A stretch of 64,000 nt of DNA from Paenibacillus cellulositrophicus (GCF_009363095.1 NZ_CP045295.1:4927001-4991000), one strand, 5' to 3'. Positions 16,879 to 25,951 are shown, numbered from the stretch's first letter. The notes: generated from the letters alone by a model not told the origin. Numbers and translations are program-made.

Positions 16879-17766
16879 ATGGATGAGACGATAACCCCCG
16901 CCGAGCGGGTTCGAATCGGACTTTCCGGCTGGGGGGATCATGACGACATTTACGAAAAGGGAACCAAGGCGGGGGAGAAGCTGGGGATGTACGGCAACGT
17001 GTTCCCCATCGTGGAGATGGACAACTCCTTCTATGCGACCCCCTCGCCAGAGCGTATGGAGAAATGGGCTGCCCAAACGCCGGATTCCTTCGGTTTTGTG
17101 GTGAAAGCCTATCAGGGAATGACTGGACACGCCCGGGGTAAAAGCCCTTATCCTGATTCCAGGACGATGTTTCAAGCGTTCCGGGAGTCTGCGGAAGTGC
17201 TGCGCCAGGCCGGCAAGCTGAGCGCCGTGCTGTTTCAGTATCCGCCGTGGTTTGACTGTGAGCGCAAGCATGTGGACATTCTGCGCCGGACCCGCGAGTG
17301 GATGGACGGATTTCCACTGGCGTTAGAATTCCGCCATCAGAGCTGGTTTGCCGGGGAGATGAGGGAGAAGACGCTGGCCTTTATGAAGGAAGAAGGATGG
17401 ATTCATACCGTCTGCGACGAGCCTCAGGCCGGAGAGGGATCGGTGCCGCTCGTTCTGGAAGCGACCCGTGAAGACGTGTCGCTTGTGCGGCTGCATGGCC
17501 GCAATGCGGCGGGATGGCATTCCAGCGGTCAGCCCAATTGGCGGGAGGTCCGGTATTTGTACAGGTACAGCGACAAGGAGCTTGAGGAATGGAAGGAGCA
17601 TATCGGGAAGCTGCTGGAGAAAACCCGGGAATGCTGGGTCATTTTTAACAACAATTCGGGCGGGGATGCGGCGGACAATGCAATTCAGCTGATGGACAAG
17701 CTCGGCATGAAGACCCCGGAGAAGCCTCCGGGACAGCTGTCGCTTTTTGGCGAAGGGGAGCTGTAA
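16879..17766 (+). CDS. DUF72 domain protein (YecE/YunF-like)
   Basis: This 295-residue TIM-barrel protein of the DUF72 family starts with IGLSGWGDHDDIY and contains FPIVEMDNSFYATPS, a region carrying the conserved Glu and Phe-Tyr, then FVVKAYQGMTGH, ALEFRHQSWF and the final VIFNNNSGG. The biochemical role is unknown. Several in-frame ATGs lie upstream. I choose 16879 because GGATGGAG lies 9 bases before it; a start at 16834 would add 15 poorly conserved-looking residues. Confidence 0.82.
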   Translation: MDETITPAERVRIGLSGWGDHDDIYEKGTKAGEKLGMYGNVFPIVEMDNSFYATPSPERMEKWAAQTPDSFGFVVKAYQGMTGHARGKSPYPDSRTMFQAFRESAEVLRQAGKLSAVLFQYPPWFDCERKHVDILRRTREWMDGFPLALEFRHQSWFAGEMREKTLAFMKEEGWIHTVCDEPQAGEGSVPLVLEATREDVSLVRLHGRNAAGWHSSGQPNWREVRYLYRYSDKELEEWKEHIGKLLEKTRECWVIFNNNSGGDAADNAIQLMDKLGMKTPEKPPGQLSLFGEGEL

Positions 17767-17864
17767 ATATTGTCATATACGAGAATGGGTGACAAACTTA
17801 ATCCATCTGTTTTTTAGATGATAACTATATTAAATGGTTATTTCAGGTCTGGCTCCGATTTGTT

Positions 17865-17870
17865 TATAAT
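17865..17870 (+). promoter_or_regulatory. possible -10 element of the odhAB promoter
   Basis: A perfect TATAAT lies 150 bases before odhA. The matching -35 position (TTCAGG, 17-base spacer) is weak, so an activator or alternative start is possible. Confidence 0.35.
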
Positions 17871-17895
17871 AGAAATTGAGCCGCTTACATTATCG

Positions 17896-17909
17896 TGAAA
17901 TGGCTTACA
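17896..17909 (+). promoter_or_regulatory. candidate cre (CcpA) site in the odhAB leader
   Basis: TGAAATGGCTTACA matches the cre consensus TGWAANCGNTNWCA at all but one defined position. It lies about 20 bases after the expected transcription start, a position used for catabolite repression. CcpA control is inferred. Confidence 0.45.
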
Positions 17910-17917
17910 TTGCATTG

Positions 17918-17954
17918 ATTGTTCAGATTTCCGTCCAAATATAGATTGAACAAT
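17918..17954 (+). other. 8-bp inverted repeat in the odhAB leader
   Basis: ATTGTTCA and TGAACAAT are separated by 21 bases, between the candidate cre site and the odhA ribosome site. It could be an RNA hairpin or a protein site; no function is known. Confidence 0.4.
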
Positions 17955-18015
17955 GAAGCGGTTTATTCATTCTATATGACTATTAAAAAATCAAGGCGGA
18001 GGTATCACGTTAACG

Positions 18016-20886
18016 ATGATAACCAATAAGAGAGACGAGCAAGCGCAGGGGGCTTGGGAATCGTATTACGGGCCCAATCTGGGGTACGTCCAGGAACAGT
18101 ACGAACGTTATGTAAATGATCCGGAATCGGTGGACGAAACGTACCGTAAAGTGTTCCAGCTGTGGGGAGCGCCGCCGATGGCGTCTGCCGAGCTGGAACC
18201 GGCTGCGGCACCGAAATCCGTCGCTTTGGATGGCAACCTGCTGAAGAAGGGCGTTGACGCAGGCAAGCTGGTGTGGAACATCCGCACTTATGGACACTTG
18301 GCGGCAGACATTGATCCGCTGGGCATTCTCCCCAAAGCCGACACACGGGTTCTTGAGCCTGAGCAGTACGGGCTGAGCCAATCCGACCTGGAAGCATTTC
18401 CGGCTTCATTGATCTGGGACGGAGCTCCCGATAACGTGAGAACTGGCTGGGAAGCCATCCAGAAACTGCGTCAAACATATACAGGCACAATTGCTTATGA
18501 ATTCAGTCACGTCCATGAAGTGGAGGAGCGCGTATGGCTTAACCGCCAGGTCGAGAACCAGTCCGTGGCTCCTTTGAACGCAGAGCAGAAAAAGGCGCTG
18601 CTTGAAAGACTGGTGGAAGTAGATCAATTCGAAGAGTTCCTTCACAAAACTTTTGTCGGGCAAAAGCGCTTCTCCATCGAAGGAACCGACACGATGGTTC
18701 CGATGCTGGATGAGCTTGTCCACCACATGGTGGACGAAGGCGCGGAGCATATTTTGATGGGCATGGCCCACAGGGGCCGTCTGAACGTGCTGGCTCACGT
18801 GCTCGGCAAGCCTTACGATAAAATTTTCGCGGAATTCCATCACTCCCCGAACAAGAAGATGTTCCCTTCAGAAGGATCGATGGGCATCAATTTCGGCTGG
18901 ACCGGAGACGTGAAATACCATCTTGGCGCGAACCGTACCGTTGAGGGAGCGAGCGACGTCAAAGCGAAGATCACGCTCGCGAACAACCCGAGCCATCTGG
19001 AGTACGTTAATCCGGTGGTCGAGGGCTTTGCCCGCGCCGCCCAGGAGGACCGCACCGAGCCGGGATATCCGCAGCAGGACGTAAACAAAGCCGCGACGGT
19101 GATCATTCATGGGGATTCCGCATTCCCTGGCGAAGGCATCGTGGCCGAGACCTTGAACTTCAACAAGCTGCCGGGCTTCCAGAACGGCGGAACGATTCAT
19201 ATTATTGCGAACAACAACATCGGCTTTACGACGGAGAGTAAAGACTCCCGTTCGACGCATTACGCAAGCGACCTGGCGAAAGGTTATGAAATTCCGATCG
19301 TTCACGTGAACGCCGACGATCCCGAAGCGTGCGTCAACGCGATGCGCCTGGCCAGCGAATACCGCAACAAGTTCAAGAAGGACTTCCTGATTGACTTGGT
19401 CGGCTACCGCCGTTACGGCCACAACGAAACGGACGATCCGGATACGACCCAGCCGCTCGTATACCAGAAAGTGAAGGCTCATCCGCGGGTTGCCGCCATT
19501 TATGCGGATATCCTGATCAAGGAAGGCGTGATCAGCAAGGAAGAATCCGCGCAGATCATCCAGCAGGTTCAGGAGCGCTTGAAGGCGGCATACGACCGGA
19601 TTAAGGACAAGGAACAGGATCCGGCCAACTCGCATCACCAGACGCCAGCCGAAGAGCGGATCGCTAAGATCAAGACAGCCGTGCCGATTGGCAAGCTGCG
19701 CAAGATCAATAAGGATCTGCTGAGCCGTCCGGATGACTTCAACGTCTATCCTAAGCTGCAGCGTATTCTGGAGCGCCGGGAAACCGCGCTGAACGAAGGG
19801 GAAAAGGTGGATTGGGGTCTTGCAGAGACGCTGGCTTTCGCCTCGATCGTCGCGGACGGTAAGCCGATCCGGCTGACCGGTCAGGACGCCGAGCGGGCCA
19901 CTTTTGCACACCGCAACTTGGTGCTGCATGATACGAAGAACGGCTCGACTTACTGCCCGATTCATCATCTGCCGGACGCCAAGGCATCCTTTGCCATTTA
20001 CAACAGCCCGCTGTCCGAAGCAGCGGTGCTCGGATTCGAATACGGCTACAACGTGTACTCGCCGGAGACCTTCGTCATTTGGGAAGCCCAGTACGGTGAC
20101 TTCTCCAACGTGGCACAGGTGATCACCGACCAGTTCATTTCGGCCGGCCGCTCTAAATGGGGACAGAAATCGAGCCTTGTGATGCTCCTGCCTCACGGCT
20201 ACGAAGGCGCCGGACCGGAGCACTCCAGTGCCCGTCTGGAACGGTTCCTGCAGCTCGGCGGGGAAGAGAACTTTACGGTAGCGAACGTTACGACGGCAGC
20301 CCAGTACTTCCACTTGCTGCGCCGTCAAGCGGCACTGACCGAAAGCGAAGATGCGCGTCCGCTGATCTTGATGTCGCCGAAGAGCCTGATCCGGAATGCC
20401 CGCGTGGCTTCCAGCCCGGCCGAATTCGCCGAAGGCTCCTTCAAGCCTGTGCTGGAACAGCCAGGTCTGGGCGGACGTCCGGAGCGCGTTGAGCGCATCG
20501 TCCTGTGCAGCGGCAAGATTGCCGTTGAGCTGGAGGAGGCGATGGAGAAGAGCGGCGAGGCGAACGAATGGCTGCACATCCTTCGTGTGGAGCAGCTGTA
20601 TCCGTTCCCTGAGAAGGAAGTCGCCGGCATTCTGGCCCGCTTTACGAACGTGAAGGAAATTTTGTGGGTACAGGAAGAGCCTGAGAACATGGGAGCATGG
20701 CGCTACATCGAGTCCAAGCTCCGCAAGGTGGCGCCGAAGGATACGCCGGTGAACTACAACGGCCGTCCGGAACGCTCCAGTACGGCGAGCGGCTTCCAAC
20801 AAGTACACGCCTTCGAGCAGCAGCAAATCGTTGCGGCAGCATTGAATCAAAAATCCATTAAGCATAACATCACTCTGGGGAGGTAG
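18016..20886 (+). CDS. odhA: 2-oxoglutarate dehydrogenase E1 component
   Basis: This 956-residue enzyme is the thiamine-diphosphate E1 of the TCA-cycle 2-oxoglutarate dehydrogenase complex, decarboxylating 2-oxoglutarate and passing succinyl to E2. An N-terminal YYGPNLGYVQEQYERY segment matches the 2-oxoglutarate dehydrogenase N-domain. HILMGMAHRGRLNVLAHVLG and the ThDP motif around GDSAFPGEG to ANNNIGF (residues about 366-400) follow, then the transketolase-like domain with EHSSARLERFLQL. Length matches Bacillus OdhA. GGAGGT lies 12 bases before the ATG. odhB follows after 5 bases. No E3 gene is nearby, so E3 comes from elsewhere. Confidence 0.97.
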   Translation: MITNKRDEQAQGAWESYYGPNLGYVQEQYERYVNDPESVDETYRKVFQLWGAPPMASAELEPAAAPKSVALDGNLLKKGVDAGKLVWNIRTYGHLAADIDPLGILPKADTRVLEPEQYGLSQSDLEAFPASLIWDGAPDNVRTGWEAIQKLRQTYTGTIAYEFSHVHEVEERVWLNRQVENQSVAPLNAEQKKALLERLVEVDQFEEFLHKTFVGQKRFSIEGTDTMVPMLDELVHHMVDEGAEHILMGMAHRGRLNVLAHVLGKPYDKIFAEFHHSPNKKMFPSEGSMGINFGWTGDVKYHLGANRTVEGASDVKAKITLANNPSHLEYVNPVVEGFARAAQEDRTEPGYPQQDVNKAATVIIHGDSAFPGEGIVAETLNFNKLPGFQNGGTIHIIANNNIGFTTESKDSRSTHYASDLAKGYEIPIVHVNADDPEACVNAMRLASEYRNKFKKDFLIDLVGYRRYGHNETDDPDTTQPLVYQKVKAHPRVAAIYADILIKEGVISKEESAQIIQQVQERLKAAYDRIKDKEQDPANSHHQTPAEERIAKIKTAVPIGKLRKINKDLLSRPDDFNVYPKLQRILERRETALNEGEKVDWGLAETLAFASIVADGKPIRLTGQDAERATFAHRNLVLHDTKNGSTYCPIHHLPDAKASFAIYNSPLSEAAVLGFEYGYNVYSPETFVIWEAQYGDFSNVAQVITDQFISAGRSKWGQKSSLVMLLPHGYEGAGPEHSSARLERFLQLGGEENFTVANVTTAAQYFHLLRRQAALTESEDARPLILMSPKSLIRNARVASSPAEFAEGSFKPVLEQPGLGGRPERVERIVLCSGKIAVELEEAMEKSGEANEWLHILRVEQLYPFPEKEVAGILARFTNVKEILWVQEEPENMGAWRYIESKLRKVAPKDTPVNYNGRPERSSTASGFQQVHAFEQQQIVAAALNQKSIKHNITLGR

Positions 20887-20891
20887 CGGCA

Positions 20892-22154
20892 GTGAGCGAT
20901 ATTACAGTACCGGCAATGGGAGAATCCATCACAGAAGGAACGATTTTTAAATGGCATGTGGAGGAAGGCCAGGCAGTCAGCCAAGGCGACGTCCTCCTCG
21001 AACTTGAAACGGATAAGGTCAATTTGGAAATCAGTGCCGAAGAAGACGGCGTGGTGGAGAAGATTCTGAGAAAAGACGGGGATACGGTTCAAATCGGTGA
21101 AGTGATCGGACGTATGGGCACCGGCGGCGACGCCAAACCGGCATCCGCACCGGCAGCGAAGGAAGAGACGCCGCAGGCTCAGCAGCCTTCTGCACCGGCA
21201 GCGGCACCAGCCCAACCGGCAGCAGCCGAGCCTGCACGTTCCGGCGAGGGCGAAGGTTACCTCGCCGCGTCGCCGGCGGCACGCAAGCTGGCCCGCGAGC
21301 AGGGCATCGATCTGGATCAGGTATCGAGCCGGGATCCGAAAGGCCGCATTTATCCGGACAACGTGAAGAACCATACAGAAGCTCCGGCAGCGCCTAAGGC
21401 TGCTGCACCGGCGCCGCAGGCAGCCGCTCCAGCAGCAGTATCCCAGCCGGGCAAACCGGCGGAACGCACACGCATGTCCCGCCGCCGCGCGACGATCGCC
21501 AAACGCCTGGTGGAAGCACAAAGAACGGCCGCCATGCTGACGACCTTCAACGAGGTGGACATGACAGCGATCATGGACATTCGCAAGCGCCGCAAAGATG
21601 CTTTCAAAGAGAAGCATGAGATTGGCCTCGGCTTCATGTCCTTCTTCACCAAAGCGGTGGTGGGTGCGCTGAAGAAGTTCCCTCACCTGAACGCGGAGAT
21701 CGACGGGGAAGACATTATCGTGAAGAAATACTACGATATCGGTATCGCCGTATCGGCCAAGGAAGGCCTCGTCGTACCTGTCGTACGTGATGCCGACCGC
21801 CTCAGCTTTGCCGACATCGAAAGAGAGATCGCCACGCTGGCCGGCAAGGCGCGCAGCAATACGCTGGCGCTGTCCGAGCTCCAGGGCGGAACGTTCACGA
21901 TCACGAACGGCGGAACTTTCGGTTCCCTGCTGTCCACGCCGATCCTGAACGCACCACAGGTTGGTATCCTGGGCATGCACAACATCCAGCTTCGCCCTGT
22001 TGCCATCGACGCCGAGCGGATGGAGAACCGTCCAATGATGTATATCGCCCTGTCCTATGACCACCGGATCGTCGACGGCGCTGATGCCGTACGCTTCCTG
22101 GTGACGATCAAAGAGATGCTGGAAGATCCGGAATCTCTGCTGCTCGAAGGTTAA
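20892..22154 (+). CDS. odhB: dihydrolipoamide succinyltransferase, E2 of 2-oxoglutarate dehydrogenase
   Basis: This 420-residue core protein transfers succinyl groups to CoA. An N-terminal lipoyl domain has the lipoylated Lys42 in ETDKVNLE. A Pro/Ala-rich linker leads to a peripheral subunit-binding domain (ASPAARKLAREQGIDL, about residues 125-145). A second Ala/Pro linker and the catalytic acyltransferase domain follow, ending in SYDHRIVDG with catalytic His391 and Asp395. The start is GTG, preceded by GGGGAGG. A perfect hairpin terminator follows, closing the odhAB operon. Confidence 0.97.
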   Translation: MSDITVPAMGESITEGTIFKWHVEEGQAVSQGDVLLELETDKVNLEISAEEDGVVEKILRKDGDTVQIGEVIGRMGTGGDAKPASAPAAKEETPQAQQPSAPAAAPAQPAAAEPARSGEGEGYLAASPAARKLAREQGIDLDQVSSRDPKGRIYPDNVKNHTEAPAAPKAAAPAPQAAAPAAVSQPGKPAERTRMSRRRATIAKRLVEAQRTAAMLTTFNEVDMTAIMDIRKRRKDAFKEKHEIGLGFMSFFTKAVVGALKKFPHLNAEIDGEDIIVKKYYDIGIAVSAKEGLVVPVVRDADRLSFADIEREIATLAGKARSNTLALSELQGGTFTITNGGTFGSLLSTPILNAPQVGILGMHNIQLRPVAIDAERMENRPMMYIALSYDHRIVDGADAVRFLVTIKEMLEDPESLLLEG

Positions 22155-22184
22155 TAACATATTTTACCTGAACGTATACAACGA

Positions 22185-22215
22185 AACGGACTGCCTGCAG
22201 GCAGTCCGTTTTTTC
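22185..22215 (+). terminator. terminator of the odhAB operon
   Basis: A perfect 26-base inverted repeat centred on CTGCAG (arms AACGGACTGCC and GGCAGTCCGTT) runs into a T-run. Confidence 0.92.
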
Positions 22216-22274
22216 GTGCGTGTGAGGAGAGACAGCAGTAAGCATTTCATTCCAAAATGAGGGAGGAAATTAGC

Positions 22275-23921
22275 ATGTGGCCATCGATTCGATCATTTCT
22301 GGCTATTCCAGACCATTTAACGGGGAAGAACGTCAATATCGCCGTCATTGACGGCATTTTCCAGCACCATCCTGACATTGCATCAAACAAACGGCGGGAC
22401 ACATATCTGGTCCGCACATCAGACTCTCAGGCACTGCCTGAACTTCTAGCTGCTGACCAAGGGCCTTGGGATCGAGGGCATCACGGATTAATGAGCGCAG
22501 CCGCTGCTGCCGGATCCGGGGAGCTTTCGGAAGGAGAGTACGCTGGGGCAGCGCCTAAAGCCCATTTATTTTTGCTCGAAGCAGGACCGCTCCACACTCC
22601 CAATGATCTTGAAGAGAAAATTGGAGGGGCACTCCTCTGGTTAAAAGTGAACTGGCGCAAATACCGCATTCGCGGAGCTGTTTTGACCGTGAGCGCTTCA
22701 AGAGACACCGGGCTGCTGCCTTGGCAGGCTGATCCCGTTCGCAGATTATGCGAGGAGCTGGCCGGCGAAGGGCTGCTGTTGGTCTCGGCCTGCGGGAATA
22801 CCCGTGAGCTGATTAGCAACGCACCCGCAGCTGCCCCGTCGGTTTTGTCGGTAGGCGGTGTGATCATTCCGAAAGATGGGAAGGCGGAGCATGCGCTCCC
22901 GTATCCCAATAGCAGAGGCGTGACGTTTGAAAATAAGTGGACTCCGGAAATTTTGGCCCCTGCTGCTAATATCGTGCTGCCCACTCCGTTCCAGTCCAAA
23001 GAGGAATTTCTGAATCATTTCACTGCCAAATCCGATTCTTTGCCTTGGGGCTATGCCAGGACAGAAGGAACCTCCTTTGCGGCCCCGATGATCTTGGGAG
23101 CTGCCGCTTGCATCTGGGAGGCTAGACCAAACTGGTCTTCCCGGCAGGTGAAGTCTGCTCTACTGGCGACCAGCCGAGCTTCGCTCCCGATATGGAACGA
23201 ACTGAAGGCAGGTGTTGTTGATGTCTATGCAGCTGTGAACTTTGATCATGGAATCGAGCAAATACAGGGGGAGGGGGCTTACGCATGTTGGCAAAGGTGG
23301 AGAAGAAAAGGATTGGCCGACAGGCTGCAAGCGTTGCAGAGTGGTGATACAGATATAGTGATGAAGTCGCTGCTCTCCTTTTACTCCGATGCCTCCCTAA
23401 TCGAACTGAGACAACCACTGTATAAATGGCTTCAGCATCCCGATGAAAAAGTTCGCTGCGTGTCTGCCCTGCTGCTGTCAGAACATCCGGAGTGGTATAC
23501 GACCGAGTTGGTACGGGACGTGCTGCGGGACCCAAGTCCCCATGTTCGCATGGCTGGGGTGTATGCGATCCAGAGGCACCCAGAATGGTGGGATAAAATC
23601 ACAGAAGAACTCGTTCCATTGCTCGGGGATCCGAGCTTGGATATTCGGTATTGGGCTGTCCGTCTCGCTGCGAACATCAACGATTCACTGTTTGTCCGGC
23701 CCTTGATAGCGGGGTTAGCTGAGGAAGCGAATCATCAACGGGCTTCCACCTTTGGCGAGCGCTGCAGTGCACTGGAACGGATTACAGGGGTACAATTTCC
23801 ACCCATACCGGAATGGAGGGAAGGACAAGGCACCTATTCCGAGCGAAGCACTGAGGCACGCTTGTCCATGACCCGCCGGTGGGAAAATTGGCTGAAGACG
23901 CAGCGTGATCAACACAAATAA
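22275..23921 (+). CDS. cytosolic subtilisin-like (S8) protease fused to HEAT repeats
   Basis: This 548-residue protein joins an N-terminal subtilase domain to a helical-repeat tail. The catalytic triad is visible as Asp26 (NIAVIDG), His70 (RGHHGLMSA) and Ser267 (GTSFAAP), with the oxyanion Asn175 in SACGNT. Residues about 380-485 form HEAT-like repeats (HPDEKVRCVSALLLSEHPEW, DPSPHVRMAGVYAIQRHPEW, DPSLDIRYWAVRLA). There is no signal peptide and no pro-domain, so it should act inside the cell. The HEAT part may bind a partner or substrate. The ATG follows GGGAGGAAAT; six codons upstream would overlap that site. It stands alone after the odhAB terminator. Confidence 0.88.
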   Translation: MWPSIRSFLAIPDHLTGKNVNIAVIDGIFQHHPDIASNKRRDTYLVRTSDSQALPELLAADQGPWDRGHHGLMSAAAAAGSGELSEGEYAGAAPKAHLFLLEAGPLHTPNDLEEKIGGALLWLKVNWRKYRIRGAVLTVSASRDTGLLPWQADPVRRLCEELAGEGLLLVSACGNTRELISNAPAAAPSVLSVGGVIIPKDGKAEHALPYPNSRGVTFENKWTPEILAPAANIVLPTPFQSKEEFLNHFTAKSDSLPWGYARTEGTSFAAPMILGAAACIWEARPNWSSRQVKSALLATSRASLPIWNELKAGVVDVYAAVNFDHGIEQIQGEGAYACWQRWRRKGLADRLQALQSGDTDIVMKSLLSFYSDASLIELRQPLYKWLQHPDEKVRCVSALLLSEHPEWYTTELVRDVLRDPSPHVRMAGVYAIQRHPEWWDKITEELVPLLGDPSLDIRYWAVRLAANINDSLFVRPLIAGLAEEANHQRASTFGERCSALERITGVQFPPIPEWREGQGTYSERSTEARLSMTRRWENWLKTQRDQHK

Positions 23922-24042
23922 AGCAGAAGCACCCTCTGGGGCACCCCTGCTCAAATACGCTCAAGGTATACTTTTGGAAAATATGTTCAGATTCCCCCGA
24001 AGGCATGGTACTATCAAAATACGCGCCCCGCGGTCTTCTATG

Positions 24043-24204
24043 TTAACAGGACAATGGATGGATCGATGTATTGTTGAGGCGTTCGAGCTTGCGGATAATT
24101 TCCTTCTGCCACCGGGTGTCTTGCAGCTGCTTCGCCAGGTTTAAAAGGTCAAGATAATCGTCAACCCGTAAGGAAGCGTATTTTTGATCAGGGGCTTTCA
24201 CCAT
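24043..24204 (-). CDS. 53-residue protein with a LAKQ-QD-WQ helix motif
   Basis: I do not recognise a named family. The protein is a charged helix containing LDLLNLAKQLQDTRWQKEI followed by IRKLERL. A closely similar stretch ends the zinc-knuckle protein at 56445-56852. The start ATG at 24204 follows AAGGAGT by about 8 bases, which supports translation. A Fur-like box and a possible promoter (TTATCA, 18 bases, TACAAT on the minus strand) lie just upstream. It converges on the subtilisin-HEAT gene. Confidence 0.6.
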   Translation of the reverse strand: MVKAPDQKYASLRVDDYLDLLNLAKQLQDTRWQKEIIRKLERLNNTSIHPLSC

Positions 24205-24274
24205 GGTCGTCGACTCCTTATGATATGTTAATGAATGATAACTCGAGATCATTGTATCACACATTCATTCTCAA

Positions 24275-24289
24275 TGATAATCTTTCTCA
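24275..24289. promoter_or_regulatory. candidate Fur box between the 53-residue-protein gene and the NUDIX gene
   Basis: TGATAATCTTTCTCA matches TGAnAATnATTnTCA with one mismatch; the 19-base form around it also keeps the ATGATAATC core. It overlaps the likely -35 of the minus-strand gene and lies 50 bases before the NUDIX gene. Confidence 0.5.
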
Positions 24290-24341
24290 CTAATTTTTTA
24301 TGAAAAAATGTTGAATTCGATTCACAAGAGGAGACCTGCCG

Positions 24342-24962
24342 ATGAACAAACCGTTGAAATGGCTGGAGTGGGCCAAACAGATTCAAGCCGTGGCCCAGAC
24401 AGGATTGGCATACTCGCGGGACGTATATGACCTGGAACGCTTTGAACAGCTTCGGGCGCTGAGCGTAGAGATTATGCGGGAGTACACCAATGTTGAGACC
24501 GAACTGCTGACGGCACTTTTTGCTGGGGAAGACGGATACGCCACACCGAAGGTGGATGTGCGAGGGGTGATTTTTCAGGAAAATCAAATTTTGCTTGTCC
24601 GCGAAAAGGCAGAAGGGGAATGGTCGCTGCCAGGCGGTTGGGCGGATATCGGGCTGTCCCCTTCCGAAATTGCCGTGAAGGAAGTACGGGAGGAGTCCGG
24701 ATTTGTGGTTACACCGACCCGGCTCCTGGCCGTGCTCGACAACCTGAAGCATAATCCGCCGGGCCCGTATCATGTGTATAAAATATTCATCGCCTGCGAA
24801 ATCACCGGCGGCGAAGCGGCTGAAGGGGTAGAGACGAGCGGCGTTCAGTTTTTTGCAGAGGACGACCTTCCCGCCCTGTCGCAAATCCGTAATACGGATG
24901 AGCAGATCAGGCTGATGTTTGAATTGATGCGGCATCCGGAGAAGGCCCCCGTCTGGGATTAA
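24342..24962 (+). CDS. NUDIX hydrolase
   Basis: This 206-residue protein has an N-terminal helical NUDIX-associated domain (residues 1-65) and a NUDIX box read as GGWADIGLSPSEIA to KEVREESGF (about residues 100-125), with the REEESG-type metal-binding Glu residues. It resembles YjhB-type ADP-sugar or nucleotide-diphosphate hydrolases; the substrate is unknown. GAGGAG lies 8 bases before the ATG. The AEC transporter gene follows 30 bases after the stop, so the pair may be an operon. Confidence 0.87.
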   Translation: MNKPLKWLEWAKQIQAVAQTGLAYSRDVYDLERFEQLRALSVEIMREYTNVETELLTALFAGEDGYATPKVDVRGVIFQENQILLVREKAEGEWSLPGGWADIGLSPSEIAVKEVREESGFVVTPTRLLAVLDNLKHNPPGPYHVYKIFIACEITGGEAAEGVETSGVQFFAEDDLPALSQIRNTDEQIRLMFELMRHPEKAPVWD

Positions 24963-24992
24963 ACATCGCATAAAGACAGGAAAGGATTACAT

Positions 24993-25922
24993 ATGCTGCA
25001 GACGTTTGTGACTACAGTGTACCAGGTGTTCCTCCCGATATCGCTGCCGGTAATCGGAGGGGCGCTGATCAAGCATTTTAAGCCGATCGATACCAAGCCA
25101 ATCTCTACACTGTCCCTGTACCTGCTGAGTCCGGCTCTTATTTTCGAAACGCTGATTGGGGCTGACATCAGCTACGGTGAGATTACGGATACGGTTCTGT
25201 TCACGGTCCTTAATATGCTGCTGCTGTGGGGGATTGCCGTAGGGATTGGACAAGCTTGGTCGCTCCCGGCCGCCGAACGGTCAGGCCTCACGCTGACGGC
25301 GCTGTTTACGAACTGCGTCAATTATGGTCTGCCGCTGGTGCTGCTGGCCTTTGGTCAAGCGGGGCTGGATAAGGCATCAGTGTACGTTATTCTGCAGATC
25401 ATCATCGTCAATACGCTGGGCGTGTATTTTGCCGCACGTTCGCAGTTTTCCGTAAAGCAGGCGGCGCTGTCGATCTTCAAGCTGCCGTCGATCTACGCGG
25501 CTGTGCTTGCCGTGATTTGCCGGACAGCGCATGTGGAGCTGCCGCAGGAGCTGAATCAAGGAATATCGATGATTTCGGGCGCGTATTCCTCGGTGGCTCT
25601 GTTTATTTTGGGGGCGCAGATGGTCAGTGTCAGGAGCGGGAAGACAGCTTATACGGCAGCGATGAACAAAGCCTTCTACGCCGGTTTGGCAATGCGCCTG
25701 GTGATCTCGCCGGTGGCGTCCGCGCTGCTCTTATACCTGCTCGGCATTCAGGGCGTATTGTTTAACGTTATGCTGGTGCTAAGCTCCATGCCGGCCGCAG
25801 TTAACGCGGTCATATTGGCCGAGCAGTTTGATGCGGCACCCAAAGTTGTGACCCGGTGCATATTATGGACGACGCTCGCTTCCTTTGTATTGCTGCCGCT
25901 GATGATCGGATGGCTGGGTTGA
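24993..25922 (+). CDS. AEC family transporter (auxin-efflux-carrier fold)
   Basis: This 309-residue membrane protein has about ten hydrophobic segments in two repeats of five. Family marks are LPVIGGALIKHF near the start, TALFTNCVNYGLPLVLLAFG in the middle, and the late VLSSMPAAVNAVILAEQF. Such proteins export organic acids or similar anions; the substrate here is unknown. The ATG follows AGGAAAGG. Confidence 0.87.
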   Translation: MLQTFVTTVYQVFLPISLPVIGGALIKHFKPIDTKPISTLSLYLLSPALIFETLIGADISYGEITDTVLFTVLNMLLLWGIAVGIGQAWSLPAAERSGLTLTALFTNCVNYGLPLVLLAFGQAGLDKASVYVILQIIIVNTLGVYFAARSQFSVKQAALSIFKLPSIYAAVLAVICRTAHVELPQELNQGISMISGAYSSVALFILGAQMVSVRSGKTAYTAAMNKAFYAGLAMRLVISPVASALLLYLLGIQGVLFNVMLVLSSMPAAVNAVILAEQFDAAPKVVTRCILWTTLASFVLLPLMIGWLG

Positions 25923-25951
25923 TGGAGAAGATAGTATGCGTTAGTATTGCG

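Noticed and set aside
18868..20865. A 665-codon open frame on the minus strand opposite odhA
   Set aside because: It mirrors the GC-rich codon pattern of odhA, has no recognisable domain and no ribosome site. odhA is certain.
20847..22160. A 437-codon minus-strand frame opposite odhB
   Set aside because: Arg/Cys-rich low-quality translation, mirror of the Ala/Pro linkers of odhB.
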